A stretch of DNA of 64,000 nucleotides. Source: Sceloporus undulatus (lineage: Eukaryota; Chordata; Lepidosauria; Squamata; Phrynosomatidae). The translations under genes and the position numbers were made by a program. Shown in pieces: positions 1 through 11,499 of the stretch. The notes under the pieces were generated by a model. It had not been told where the DNA came from. It saw only the letters and a program-made list of their open reading frames with translations, and searched no databases. Where the stretch lies: positions 19,710,673 to 19,774,672 of the forward strand of contig NC_056529.1 of NCBI RefSeq assembly GCF_019175285.1, given 5' to 3'. Within the stretch, counting starts at the first letter, position 1. Each line of letters starts with the position of its first letter.

Positions 1-39
1 TAAGGAGGGAGGGGATAGTGAGATTTATTTTATTATATT

Positions 40-110
40 GTATGGATTTTATTATTGCAAGCCGCCTCGATCATTATTATTATTATTGGCGAAGTCATCA
101 GAAACCTGAG
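40..110 (+). repeat. Fragment of the AAGCCGCC L2/SINE-like end
   Basis: TTATTGCAAGCCGCCTCGAT followed by (ATT)n. Confidence 0.55.
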
Positions 111-308
111 ACTCCATTTCGCCCTTCCCAGTAGACTCAGGCAAAAGCAGCCTCTCCTAGTTCTTCCTCTTCCTCTCCTACTAACCTTTGTCATCTTGAC
201 CACACAGATCCTGTTTTTCATTTGTGAAATGTCAGAGGGCTATGCCCTTTCAAACACCTTTGATGAAGGAAACGTGCCAATAATTTAAAAAATGTATATT
301 TCACAAAC

Positions 309-3300
309 CTCGGAGGAAGTAGTTTGTATCGAAGATCTTGACCACCTCGTCTCGGTCCAGCTTGTTGGGCTTGTCCTTGTAGGGCATGTTGTTGCCGCTC
401 CAAAAGACTCGGCCCTGGCTCAGTCGCTTGATGAAGATGCCTTGTTTGTTGCAATGCAGCAGGACACCTCTTTCCAGGTGCCCAAACAGCTTCTTGGTGA
501 TCTGCCTCTGGCGATCGTTGGGGATCACGTCTGCCGAAGGGAACCGCACGTGTTCAAAGCTTTCCAGGGGGTAAGGAGACTCACCCAGGGAGATCCGGCA
601 GCCTTCGGGGCGAGTGGTGGTGGTGCTTCCCACCAGTTTTCCTCCATAGTAGAAGTTGATCACCATCTGGCAATAGCCTACAAAGTCACAGGTGTCACAC
701 ATAGAGGAAAAGGGGCAAGATCTTGCATCAAAGTTGCACTGTATAAATCTCCAGATGCAGAGATGCATATCAAATGTGCCATGAAACTCTTGTGGCATGG
801 TGCACAACTGAATCAAGGCACCATATGTATAATCGAATGCACAGACAAATGGGCATGAGCATCCCTGCACAACATGCAGTGCAGAACCTATACCCATGTG
901 CAAAACAAAATGTACATCTATGTACTGTGCACTAAACACCACTCCTTCAAGCATGAACTGAATGAGCATTTTCCACATTGGACAAAAGAGTCCAAACACC
1001 TCCATTGGGGAACTCATGCACGGGTAAGACATAAAGAGGATTCCAGTCTCAGTGATACATGTGGATGTGTATATATAGGAGTTTATCACACTGAGACTAA
1101 TTTCAGCATTAAAGAGAGATTAAAGCACCTTTAAAGCACCCAACAAATAAAGCAAAAATGGCAAATAATTGTGCAAATGTTTATCATGCTCAATTGTGCA
1201 AATGCGCTATTGGAAATGCATTAGTGCTGAAATCCTGAAAGTAAAAAGATACGTGTTAATTCTTCTTGGTGACCACTTTAATGGCGGGTTTTGTGCAACG
1301 TCATGTGAAATGGTTTCGTGTAATTACGCAATTTTCCCAGGATATTCACAGGATAAATTCCTGATCTCCTTTGTGCGATAAACTCCATAGACAATATGCA
1401 CACAAACACAATTTAAAAATGTAGCTGATCCATGGGAGACATATATAATCCATATAGCCCAAAAGGAGGTTGACTCATGTAACCATCAATGGTGGCTGGT
1501 TGCTTCTGTATCAATGGGAGTCAGAATCCCACTGAACCTCAAGGTACTAGATATATTTCTATATATATCTAGTACCCTGGATAGCTTCTTGAAATTTTAG
1601 GCAAAAATCCAGAGCGGATCCACCTTCCCATTGAAAGATGCAACTCACAATCATCTCCAAAGAGAGGATAAGAGAAATAGAAAACAAGGCACTCATAAAC
1701 AAGAAATCGAAGACAGCCTGCCTAAGCACCTTTGTATGAATGTATAAAGACAGAGCTAGAAAAGGTTACTCTTTTTTACTATACAAGGGGATCCTGTAAC
1801 ACCTTCGAGACTGAGACAAAAGGAGCTTGTGGCATAAACTTCAGAAGATTCGGTCTGCTCCATCAGACGCATCTGATACCCCAGAAACTATTTTATCCAG
1901 AGACAGCCACAATTTTCTGGTTATCTTTGACATGCAAAAATAAAAAGTCACCTCTGGCTGACAAGGAAATGAAGTAAGACAAAGGCTAACTGCGCCAGAT
2001 GCTAACAACAAGAGGAAGTTTATGGCTTACCATACCTGCATGAATCGGTTCATAGCCCACAAATCCACCCATGAGGGATAAAGCTGTAAATTTTAAAAGG
2101 AAGAAGAGACATGACATAGATAGATCTGAAAGCTTAGATTAGCTCCTGTCTACTTGCCTTTAAATGGCACATTTGGCTTTATAATAAAATTAGTGCTTCC
2201 TCCCAGGATTAAATAAAATAGCAAACAGGGGTATAGCAAGGGGAAGGATGTAAAAACCAGTGTATTGTTCCCCACTAAAATAAGAAACCTGGCTTCTCCC
2301 CGTGAAATTTTCCTCAAGGCCCCCAGATTTCTAGCATTGTAGTACTTAAAATTTCAGTTGTGTCATTAGAGGTAAAGATTTAGGCATCCAAACCAAAGGA
2401 GTAGTCAAAGCAACCCAAGGAATGCTAATGCAGCAAACGGAAGAGTGCTAGATGGCAACAACTTTGCGTGTCTCGTTCTCTACAACGTTCAAAAACTGGG
2501 GACTGAAGGAAGATTTCATTAGAGAGGCAGAATTCTTATTTGGGGAGGAAGCGGAGCAACATCTCTGCAAACTGTGATATCAGCTGCATCTACACTGGAG
2601 AATCAATGCAGTTTGATATCACTTTAATTGTCATGACTCCATCCTATTTAAACCTGGGATCTATTACCCCAGTTTCTCTGTTCCACTCCCACTTTCTCCC
2701 TTTTTCTCTAGTTGTTGCAAATTGCATTCAAATTGCAAAAGAAATTTGCACTCATTTAACACAACAGAAGGGAGAGAAGCAGACCGGATGCAATCTGGGT
2801 CTTCCCAGTAAGTTCAGGCAAAAGCAAACTGCTGCAACATCTCCTGGTTTGTCTGCTCTTCCTCACTAACCGCTTTTGCCATCTTGACCACACTCTGATG
2901 TCGCTTGGCCACATGTATCCCCCTTTTCATCTGTGAAAAGTCAGAAGGTATGGGACCTTGGGACTCATAGTTCTCCAATCTGCCCTTCAGACCTAGTCCT
3001 TCTGAATGATATCACAATGTCTTACCAGGCGTTGACTGATGTGTCCACCAGTCCGGTATTGGCTGATTTCTGCATTTCTCTTGTGGCGGCGAAGGGCTTC
3101 GTTTTATCGTGCCAAGATATTCCTCCACGCTTGATGGGGGCTGAGGAGTTTATGGGGAAAGGACAAAGATCAGTGCCAAGATGACAACTGGTAATAACCT
3201 ACAAATCTGGAACATTGTCGTATCCAGAATATAACAGTGTTCAAATTATTTTTCCAACAAATTATCCAGAAAAGGGATCAAAATCATGTAGCCCTCCAGA

Positions 3301-6300
3301 TGTTTTTGGATTCTCAGCATGCCCCAGCATTGGTTATACTGGTTAGGGTTGGTGGGAGCTAAAGTCCAACACCATCTTGGAGGTGACCACAACATTTCCA
3401 TCCCAGACAAGAACACATTGGGTCACCCAGTTCCTCTTATAAATAATGGAGTATGATTAATGGATGGATGGAGGATGATACACAGCATAGTTGTTGGGTG
3501 CTTTCAAGTCATTTCTGACTTATGGCAACCTTACGGCAAACCTAATACAGTACAGGGCTTTCTTGGCAAGATTTCTTCAGAGGGGCTTTGCCTTTGCCAC
3601 CCTCTGAGGCTGAGAGAGTGTGATTTGCCGAAGGTTATCCTGTGGTTTTCCATGACCAAGCAGGATTCAGATTCTGGCCTCCAGATTTGCAGTCCAAAAC
3701 TGCAACCATTACACCACACTAGCTCTAATAAATCTTTCCTTGTTTCATTTTCTACAACTGTGTGACTGTCTACATTTAAGAACTGATAAGGCAACCTCAT
3801 GCCAGGCAACCTTGGATGAGTCACACACTCTCAGCTCCAAAGAAAACCCATGATAAGTTCACTTTAGGGTCACTTTAAGTTGGAAACGAAGGCATACAAC
3901 AACTGCTGAACATGCACAGAGTTGATCTGAATGGATCAGAGGGAAATCATCTATCTAAACACATTGGAAACGTTTCTCTCCCCCCCCCCCCCAAAGTTCC
4001 AGTATTTCTCAGTCATGGCATTCAGAGTAACCTTTTCAAGCACTGTCCACACTATCCTGCATCCTGACCTCTCTTCCCAAAGACCAAACACACAAATATA
4101 CACACATTCTGTGAACCCAGTGGATTTTTAAGATTCTTTTCATTACCCGATATCAACAAAAGTAGAAAATGATAAAATATACAGGCCACCATGATAAAGA
4201 TATTATATCCTCCCCTACACACACACACACAAGAATCCTGCATATCTGCTACTTACTGAAATATATTTAAATAGGGCTGCATCTGCACTGCAGGAATAAT
4301 GCAGTTCGATACTGCTTGAGCTGTCATGGCTCCATCCTATGGAATCCTGGGATTTGTAGCTTGTTATGGCACCAGAGCTCTCTCATAGAGAAGGCAAAAT
4401 AGCTCACAAAACTACCAATTCCAGGTTTTCATAGCATTGAGCCATGGCAGTTAAAGCAGGGGCAAACTGCATTATTTCTGCAGTGCAGATGCAGCCTAAG
4501 TAATGTCTCTTGCCCTGACCCTGCAAATCTGAAGGAAATATCGTTTTCACCCATGCTCCAAACAGCAGCGGAGTGGATTTCCTTCTTCCCATGCAGCTGG
4601 TGCCTGGTAAAGTAAGTGGAGGAGGGAGTTACAATGGTGGCAAAATGGTGACTAAGTAGTGATCATGAATACAGATTTATTCATTTACTCATTTACTCAT
4701 CTGCAGTTGTTTCCTAATCACAAACACTACACAGCCACAATTTTGACACAGTTGCCACAATGGTAACTCCCCCTCCAAACTACTTTACTAATCATCAGAG
4801 AAAGGGTTAGATTGCTACTAGAAAGAAGCAAGGAGTAGTAGTAATTCTATCAGGAGTAGTTAATTACCTCTTTGATCAAGTCATCCATTGCAGAAGCGCT
4901 GCACTCTATGTCCGTGATTTCGCCCAAGCTGCATCCGTTTCCCATCCCCATTTTGCCTGGAAAGAAAGACAAGCTGAACATTGAAGTGCAAACAGTATCA
5001 GAGAATTTAGGCACTCTGGTTTATGGCTTGACCCTTTGTGTAAGGGACAGTCAACAGGTGCATCTACACTGCAGAAATAATGCAGCTTGATACCACTTTA
5101 ACTGCCATGGATCCATCCTGCAGAATCCTGGGATTCATCATTTGGTGAAGCATGAGCAATTTTTGGCAGAGAAAGCTAAAGACTTTGCAAAACCACAAAT
5201 CCCAGGACTCCACAGGATGGCACTACAGCACTTAAAGTGGTGTCAAACGGCATTATTTCTACAGCGTAGGAAAGGAGAGCATTAGAAACAAAAAGGATGA
5301 GTAAATGAGCACCCTTATGGGTAAATTATTAAGAGAAGTCAGACTATAAACCTTCCCTCCATGTAGTTGGCAGCACTTGAGAAAGTTACAATTTGGATTA
5401 TAGCTCCCAGTGACCAAGCTGGTTGCAGGATTCTAGGAGTCTGGGTCCAAAAAAGTAACTTTCCCTAACCCTGGTGTTTGGTTTATGTCAAGCAAGGTGC
5501 AGAAGTGTTGTTTGGGTTCAGAACTGAGTTCTGAGCAGCATATCCAAACAAAAGAAAGTGCAGCAATATTTTTATATTTAAATAGCAATAAAATAAAATA
5601 AATGCACATTCTTGAAAGGGAATGCAGGGAGACACAAGGCATTGCTTAACTGGTTATGCCTTAGAAACTTAAATTCCTTAACTTCTCTAATGGATTATTT
5701 CTCTATTGTTTTTAAAGTAGAGGATAATTTCTTTTAAACTGGGCTTGCAATGAAGGGGGGTGAGGCTTGCATTAAGGCCCTTCTACTTTCCCCACCCCAC
5801 TCATAATAATTCAAATACTGCTTGATGAAATACTAGAATACAGGTTGTTCTGCAAACCAGAGGGATTTCCAGAAATGCTACAAGGCTCCTGCACAAGCGT
5901 CGAAGCAGCCAGACTCAGGTGCTCTCCGCGGGAGGGAAATTCTTGACAACTCAGTTGTGCATGTTTGCAAAGACACCACACCAAAGAAACCACAGATAAA
6001 AATAAAACCTGTGGCTCGTACATAATACCGGTCATTTCAGAGACAGCCGTTCTGTGTTCTGTTGCTGTAACCACAAAATGCTCTGTTGTAGTACAAAAAA
6101 GGGCAAATGGCAGAAGGAGGGAGAGGTTGCAATTCCCATCACTGCTACACTGGCCTTACAATTGGAGAGAGGCGAGCAAATGCATCACTACGGGTGTGGG
6201 GGGAACATGACATGCAGAGGCACCAAGTGGCACCGTAATTGGGGGTGACACCACAACTAGCACCCTAGTGACGCCACTGTCCCTCCCTAAACATCTGCTT

Positions 6301-9300
6301 TTTGGTGTAACGTTTGAGTCCCTTTAAGACACAAGGAGCTCAGTGGGAGAGAAAGCCTAGCCAGAAAGTGGGCTGCAGGAGGATTCCAGGGATCTTTCAT
6401 CCTCCTAACTCCCAAAGCAGGAGACTATATAGGTCTCAATGGCAGGCAGTAGTCTCCAGCTTTAAGAGTTAGAAGGATGAAGAATCCCTTGATTTGAAAT
6501 CAAAGGCTTTCATGGCCCGCATCCATAGTTTTTTTGTAGGTTTTTCAGTCTATGTGGAGTTGTGGCCATGTTCTAGAAGAGTTTGTTCCTGACGTTTCAC
6601 CACCATCTGTGGCTGGCATCTTCACACAGCTTCTACGTATCACACAGCTTGCTCCATATCTTCTAACCTTCATCCTCAGGTGGACTGGGGGGGGGGGTCA
6701 TATTCTAGTGCTTGTACTAAAGTAAACTTCAGATTACCCCTAGCAGTTTTGGTAATGTTAATGAAAGGTTTGGCTGCTATATTACTTTAGCTCTGTTCTG
6801 TTATTTTACTGCTGGATCTCAATGCATTTTCTGAGCTTTGGTGCTGCAGTATTGTATAACCCCTTTGGAATTTGGGGGATGAAAAGAGATACAGAGACGT
6901 CTTCCTAATTAAACTGTGCTCACAACAGAAATGTCAGTTTAGTGTTCATCTAGATGTGGAATGGTGAGGGTATGTCTGTCTTGATCTACAGCAGGAGTAG
7001 AGAACTTGCCTTCCTCCAAATGTTGTTAAGACTAGACCTCCCATCGTCCTTCACCATCAACTGTGCTGGCTAGGGCTGATGTGTGTTGCAGTCCAATAAC
7101 ATCCACCTTGAAACAAATGTTCTCTTAAAACAAATATGCCTTTAGTCGACAGTGACAGAATCCCACAAGAGCAAAACTGTGAGAAATCTGCTGATCCTGT
7201 GGATCTATTCTATGAGATTCTGCTGATTGTGTGGTTTGTGGTTCCATTAGACTTACATTTCTGTTCTTCCTCGGGAACAATGCGGTAGACTTTGTAGGGC
7301 TCTGAGATGTCCAGTTGGGACCGGTCAGTCACTTCTTCAAAGTCCGGGCTCTTATTCAATGCGCAGCGTAACCTCGTCTTCCAAGTGGCTGGCTCAGCTT
7401 TGTCGCCTTCCTTGAACTTCCCTTTGAATATTGCCCAAGCCTAAAGGATAAACAGTAGGACTTCTCAGTTGGGTTTCCTGATTTCTGAGGTCCCTGGCTC
7501 AGGAGGAGTCCAAAAAATCTTCCACCAAGGAAAGGCTGTCAACAGGTCCTTTCCAACAGACCAGGTGCTTGGATGGGCACCCAAGCTTTTGAAACCCCAT
7601 TTTGAAGGCTATCCATGCTTCTGCTCATTGTCCTTCTAGGGCTGCATCTGCATTGTGGAAATAATGCAGTTTGACACAACTTTAACTGCCACGGCTCAAT
7701 GCTACAGAACTACAAATCCCAGGATTCCATAGCATGGAGTCCTGACTATTAAAGTCATACAAAACTGCATTATTTCTGCAGTACAGATACAGCCCAAGTC
7801 AGGGGTGGAGAAAGTATTATTGTGGGCTGAATGTGGCCCCAGCTCCATTTGTGTAGCCTCCCAAACCTTCCATGGCAACCTCAAAGCCCCCAAACTGCCC
7901 TTCGAAAACCTTGGAGAGGAATTTTTTTGACCCCAAATCACCAAAAGCACATTACAACTTCAATTTCTCTCTCACACACACATACATCTCAACAGTCCCA
8001 CTAAGTATCGCCAAAAAGGTAAAAGATTAGCCCAAACAACAACTGTAAGTGGCATCACATTATATCATGGCACACATTGCAGAGGTCAACAATGTTGTTT
8101 TTGCCCCAGCTTAGCTGCCTTCCCCTTCTACTAAGTCAGCCCCAAAACCTAAATTTAATCTCCTTAGTCACCATCAAATGGACAACTTAGCTGGAAGAAC
8201 TGGCTGGTTTTCCTCCTTTCATTTGTAGAATAAACCTGGGCTGTATTCCCTTTTTCTTGTCACTAGGTGTCACTGCAGTGCTATCTGCTCAGCTATCAGA
8301 TCCAGCGTTATAGCACCACTGTCTTTATGTGTGTCTGCTTATGGCGATCCTATGAATTTCAGATGCTTTTCTTAGGCAAAGGCTACTCAGTCCTGTCCTC
8401 TAAAATATAGCCTACAGCACCTAGGATTTATTGGCAGTCTCCGGTCCAAGTACTAACCAGGGCTGACCCTGCTTAGCTTCCGAGATCAGACAGGATCGGC
8501 TGCCTAGGATATTTAGGCCTACTCTGTACCACTAAAGAACAACACACAAAAAGGAATTCCTTAGGGAAACCCCAGACCCTTTATGCACGAGAGGATAAAA
8601 CTAGTCCAGCTCCGTGAAACCATGCTGAATTTCATATAACCAATTAAGACCCATATTATGCAACTACATGAGAGAAACAGGGCTGGCCCAAAATGTTCTG
8701 CACTAAGAAGCCCTTTCCACTGCATAATTTCAAAAAAGAAAATCTACAGACCTGAGGATTTGACTGAAAAGCTCGCTTCCAAATACTTTTGGCGCCTAGG
8801 GACACAGGATGCATTTACAATGTAGAAATAATGCAGTTTGGCACCACTTTAAGTGTTGCAACTCCATCCGACGGAATCTGGGGATGTGTAGTTTTACAAC
8901 GTCTTTCACCTTCTCTGCCAAAGCGTGCCAGTGACTGACCAAACTACACATCCCAGGATTCGGTAGGATAGAGCCAAGGCAGTTAAAGTGCTGTCAAACT
9001 GCATTCTCTCTTCAATGTAGATGCATCCAGAGAGTCTTCTGGGATTTATACAAACCAACCAACAATTAATATGGGGGTGGGGGGGGGGGAGAACATAACT
9101 CAAGAAGAAAAGCATCACTAATTGGATGTTTGCAATGGAAAGTACCTTGAATATGGATGCGTCCACCTCCTGGTTGTAATCCTGCTTCCCCGCATGTTTC
9201 CATGGGATCCGGAACATCGTTTTCTCATCGTTCTCCCAGATCAGACCAGAATACATGCCGCTGTCGATTTGTTCTATCAGCCACTGTCTCAGCCGCCTTC

Positions 9301-9319
9301 CACCATTTCGGTCGCACAT
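309..9319 (-). CDS. IRF8: Interferon regulatory factor 8, coding exons 2-7 (3' end outside window)
   Basis: Coding exons on the minus strand are 9319-9146, 7440-7257, 4956-4868, 3140-3026, 2083-2036 and 677-309. All have AG/GT borders and the phases agree (0,1,0,1,1). The start ATG sits one base after an AG acceptor at 9321-9322, so exon 1 is untranslated. The protein begins MCDRNGGRRLRQWL and has the five-tryptophan IRF DNA-binding domain (about residues 7-114), then a linker with CSLGEITDIEC and IKRSPSPPQ, then the IRF-association domain starting at MVINFYYGGKLVG and including LFGHLERGVLLH and PNKLDRDEVVKIFDT. These features match IRF8 rather than IRF4. IRF8 is a nuclear transcription factor that works with PU.1/ETS partners in myeloid and B-cell development and in interferon-gamma responses. 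In the window 326 codons plus one base are present; the last two exons (LQQFY onward) must lie left of base 1. The introns carry MITE and SINE copies only. Confidence 0.96.
740..960. repeat. Diverged repeat shared with 15780-16010
   Basis: Both have a series of ATGCA-rich blocks in the same order (a TGTATAAAT/TGTAAAGTAT start, GCACAACTGAATC/GCAGAACTGAACC, then GGGCATGAGCATCC/GGGGACGTGTATCC). Family unknown. Confidence 0.45.
1078..1386. mobile_element. DNA-transposon-like element family E, complete
   Basis: Terminal inverted repeats GGAGTTTATCACAC and GTGCGATAAACTCC; 309 bp; ATA on both flanks as a possible short target duplication. No open frame of note. It lies in IRF8 intron 6. Confidence 0.75.
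2582..2662 (+). mobile_element. Fold-back MITE family A, left half
   Basis: GCTGCATCTACACTGGAG and ATGCAGTTTGATATCAC mark the left arm; the right arm is absent. Confidence 0.65.
3490..3726 (-). mobile_element. tRNA-derived SINE (Squam-like), full length
   Basis: Read on the minus strand, it has a tRNA-like head (AGTGTGGTGTAATGG-type A box, then GGTTCGAAT-like B box region), a body with CTCTCAGCCTCAGAGG, and a tail like that of the RTE LINEs (CATAAGTCAGAAATGACTTG). The family has about eighteen copies here. Functional tRNA structure is not expected. Confidence 0.85.
3801..3904 (+). mobile_element. tRNA-derived SINE, 3' part
   Basis: Body and tail only (GAGTCACACACTCTCAGCTC to GGAAACGAAGGCATACAAC). 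Confidence 0.75.
4273..4497. mobile_element. Fold-back MITE family A, near-complete
   Basis: A roughly 225-bp near-perfect inverted repeat. The left end GGGCTGCATCTGCACTGCAG is answered at the right by CTGCAGTGCAGATGCAGCC. Inside are TTGACACCACTTTAACTGCC-like blocks and, near the middle, a CTACAAATCCCAGGATT-like block on each arm. No coding capacity. This family has about sixteen members here. Confidence 0.9.
5057..5270. mobile_element. Fold-back MITE family A
   Basis: Both arms are present (GCATCTACACTGCAGAAATA and reverse), in IRF8 intron 3. Confidence 0.87.
6490..6634 (-). mobile_element. Penelope-like or retrozyme-like repeat with hammerhead-like core
   Basis: On the minus strand: GAAGATGCCAGCC, ACAGATGGTGG, TGAAACGTCAGGA, then TTCTAGAACATGGCC and CTATGGATGC. 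The first part resembles a hammerhead ribozyme core (see findings). Other fragments lie at 56630 and 63462. Confidence 0.6.
7638..7796. mobile_element. Fold-back MITE family A, middle deleted
   Basis: AGGGCTGCATCTGCATTG and GTACAGATACAGCCC at the ends; the central hairpin is shortened. In IRF8 intron 2. Confidence 0.87.
8325..8525 (-). mobile_element. 5S-rRNA-derived SINE
   Basis: On the minus strand the head reproduces 5S rRNA internal promoter blocks: GATCTCGGAAGCTAAGCAGG-like, then GGTTAGTACTTGG, then a GGTGCTGTAGGC-like block. The tail resembles RTE LINE ends. It fits the 5S-Sauria type SINEs. It is not a functional 5S gene. Confidence 0.87.
8807..9029. mobile_element. Fold-back MITE family A
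   Basis: Ends GGATGCATTTACAATGTAG and CAATGTAGATGCATCC. In IRF8 intron 2, about 120 bp from exon 2. Confidence 0.87.
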
Positions 9320-9407
9320 CCTGCGTGGAAGAATTTGGAGGACTTTTGTTACGTATGAACACATGAGTTCCTCCCAACCATAGCTTGGAAGAGACCAAAA
9401 CTCCAAA

Positions 9408-9623
9408 TTTGAGTGTTAATCTACACCTCTGGAGACCAGGGTTCAAATACCAGCTCAGCCATGGAAACCCACTAAGTGACTTTGGGCAAGTCACACTCTC
9501 TCAGCCTCAGAGGAAGGCAATAACACACACACCTGAAGAAACTTGCCATGAAAACCCTGTGATAACCCTCCCTTGGGGTTGCCATAAGTCCAAAACTACT
9601 TGAAGGCACCCGCCAACAACAAA
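9408..9623 (+). mobile_element. tRNA-derived SINE
   Basis: CTCTGGAGACCAGGGTTCAA marks the B-box region; the tail ends GCCAACAACAAA. It lies just upstream of IRF8 exon 2. Confidence 0.85.
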
Positions 9624-9937
9624 GGAGGTTGGAGGTGTGCATTTGTGAAACGTGGCACACTTCCCTTGACAGTCCCCCAGTCAAAACATCAAAACAACTC
9701 AGGGGAAAAGCACATTGATTTATAGTGCAAGTCCATGCATGCTTACTCAGAAGTGTACAGGATTGCAGCCTATGCATGCTCCAGAGCAAAAGACTTGAAC
9801 TCTAGCCTCACAAACTGACAAGGGGAGGAAAGATGCACAAAAAAAGAAGAAGAGGAAACCCACAAAGGAAGAAACAATGAAGTTTGTTAAGTGTTGGTAA
9901 AAATCTAATAAAAGCTATCATAAAAGGAAGCCACTCT

Positions 9938-10190
9938 GGGGTTTATCACACTGGAGGAATTTCTCTTAATTTCGAATGAAAAGAAAGCGGGGCCAGACCG
10001 CATTCACATGAATTCAATAGTTCAATGAATTTACATGAATTCGAATTGCGTTCTAACTGACTTCCCATTGCCCCAAATAGCTTGCCACTGCCTAAAATTG
10101 CGTGTGATCACCTCTCATACAATAACGTGAAACCCCATGATTGCATTCAGATTGCCATTGGATTATACTTCCAATTTCCCTGGTCTGATA
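9938..10190. mobile_element. Family E-like element
   Basis: It starts GGGGTTTATCACACTGGAGG and ends near CCTGGTCTGATAATG, which is a rough reverse of the start. The interior differs from 1078-1386. Confidence 0.5.
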
Positions 10191-10191
10191 A

Positions 10192-10338
10192 TGTCCCAAG
10201 GTTCAAAGCCCAGCTCAGCCCTGGAAACCAACTGGCTGACCTTGGGCAAGCCACACTCTCTCAGCCTCAGAGGATGGCAAATGTCAAGAAAGCCCTGTGA
10301 TCGCCTGAAGTCAGAAAGGACTTGAAGGCACACAACAC
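10192..10338 (+). mobile_element. tRNA-derived SINE lacking its head
   Basis: It begins at GGTTCAAAGCCCAGCTCAG and ends GGCACACAACA, directly against the LINE at 10340. Confidence 0.8.
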
Positions 10339-10339
10339 T

Positions 10340-11290
10340 GTGGTTGTTGTTGTTAGCTGCCCTCGAGTCACTTCCGAATCATGGCAATCCTGTGGATGAG
10401 ACATCTCCAAGGATCCCTCTCCTCCACTGAAGCCTTGCCCAGACCTTGCAAGCCCTTGCCCATAGTCTAGCCATCTGGTCTGTGGTCTTCCTCTCTTTCT
10501 CCTACCTTCTACCTTTCCTAGCATTATTGATTTTCCTAGTGATCCTTGCCTTCTCATGATGTGGCCAAAGTATAGTTGATAGTCTCGACCATCTTTGCTT
10601 CCAAGGAGAGCCCTGGTCCAATTGTCTTCTTGGCTGTCCATGGGATCATCCTAAATCCTCTTCTCCAGCCATTCCGAAGGAGTTGGTTTTATTTTTATCC
10701 GTTCATGGGGATGATGGGGAATACAATGGCTGGGAAGATTCTGACTTTAGTACTCAGTTGTATGTCTTTGTTCTTCAGTATCTTTCATAGCTGCCCTTCC
10801 CATTCCTTGCCTTCTTCTTCTCTCTTGACTGCAGTCTCCATTCTGGCCAGTGTTTGATCCTAGAGATGGGAATTCTTTATTTCAACTTCTTTGTTGCCTA
10901 GATGGAATTTGTCCATTTCTTCTGCGGTCATCATTTTGGTTTTCTTTATGCTCAGCATCAGACCTGCCTTTGCACTTTCATTAACTGTTCCAACACCTGA
11001 ATGTCTTCTGCTGATATTATGGTGTCGGACGCATATCTTCGGTGGTTAATGTTGCTTCCTCCCATCTCCACTCCTCCTTTTTCTGATTCCAGTTCTGCTT
11101 TCCTTACAATGTTTTCAACACATAAATTAATATTATGGGGTCGCCGCACATCTCAGGTGGTTAAGGTTGCTTCTGTCTATTTCTATTTTTCAAATTCTGC
11201 TTTTACTTGTGATGTTTCCAGCATGTGCAGAAGGGGATAGGAGGCAGCCTTGCCTGACTCCTTTGCCTATTAGGAACCACAGACATCCAT
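10340..11290 (-). mobile_element. RTE/BovB-type LINE fragment, 3' part
   Basis: On the minus strand the translation shows reverse-transcriptase pieces GVRQGCLLSP, GGVEMGGSNINHRRYA and, further down, YFGHIMRRQGSLG and MLGKVEGRRKRGRPQTRW, the usual RTE C-terminal order. The frame is broken in many places, so it is an old dead copy. The 3' end reads GACTCGAGGGCAGCTAACAA with ACAACAAC repeats, and lies tail-to-tail against a SINE. Confidence 0.85.
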
Positions 11291-11430
11291 GCATCCATGC
11301 AAACAGTACATGCAATAAAAGCTGGAAAGGACCAGTTTGCAAGAGAGAGAGATGGAAAAAAGTCAGGCAAAGCAACCCCAAACCCAACCAGAGCCCTCTC
11401 TTTCCCTCCCACTCCCTTGACAGCACTGAC

Positions 11431-11495
11431 CTCCACATCCAGACAGCTCCCAGCCAGGGTTAGGTCTTTTGCCTACACTAGATGCCAAGCTGAGC
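11431..11495 (-). other. IRF8: Putative IRF8 untranslated exon 1
   Basis: IRF8 exon 2 starts one base before the ATG, so a 5' non-coding exon must exist upstream. About 25-30 bp below a TATA-like run (11521-11530) the minus strand offers a short exon that ends at a reasonable donor, GTGGAG/gtcagt, with gt at 11430-11429. The distance to exon 2 (2.1 kb) is plausible. The start is inferred from the TATA position only, and another donor could be used. Confidence 0.35.
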
Positions 11496-11499
11496 AAGA

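Noticed and set aside
309-9319. IRF4 as the identity of the first gene
   Set aside because: The start MCDRNGGRRLRQWL, the linker CSLGEITDIEC and IKRSPSPPQ, and the COX4I1/EMC8 neighbours fit IRF8; the IRF4 linker and C-terminal half differ.
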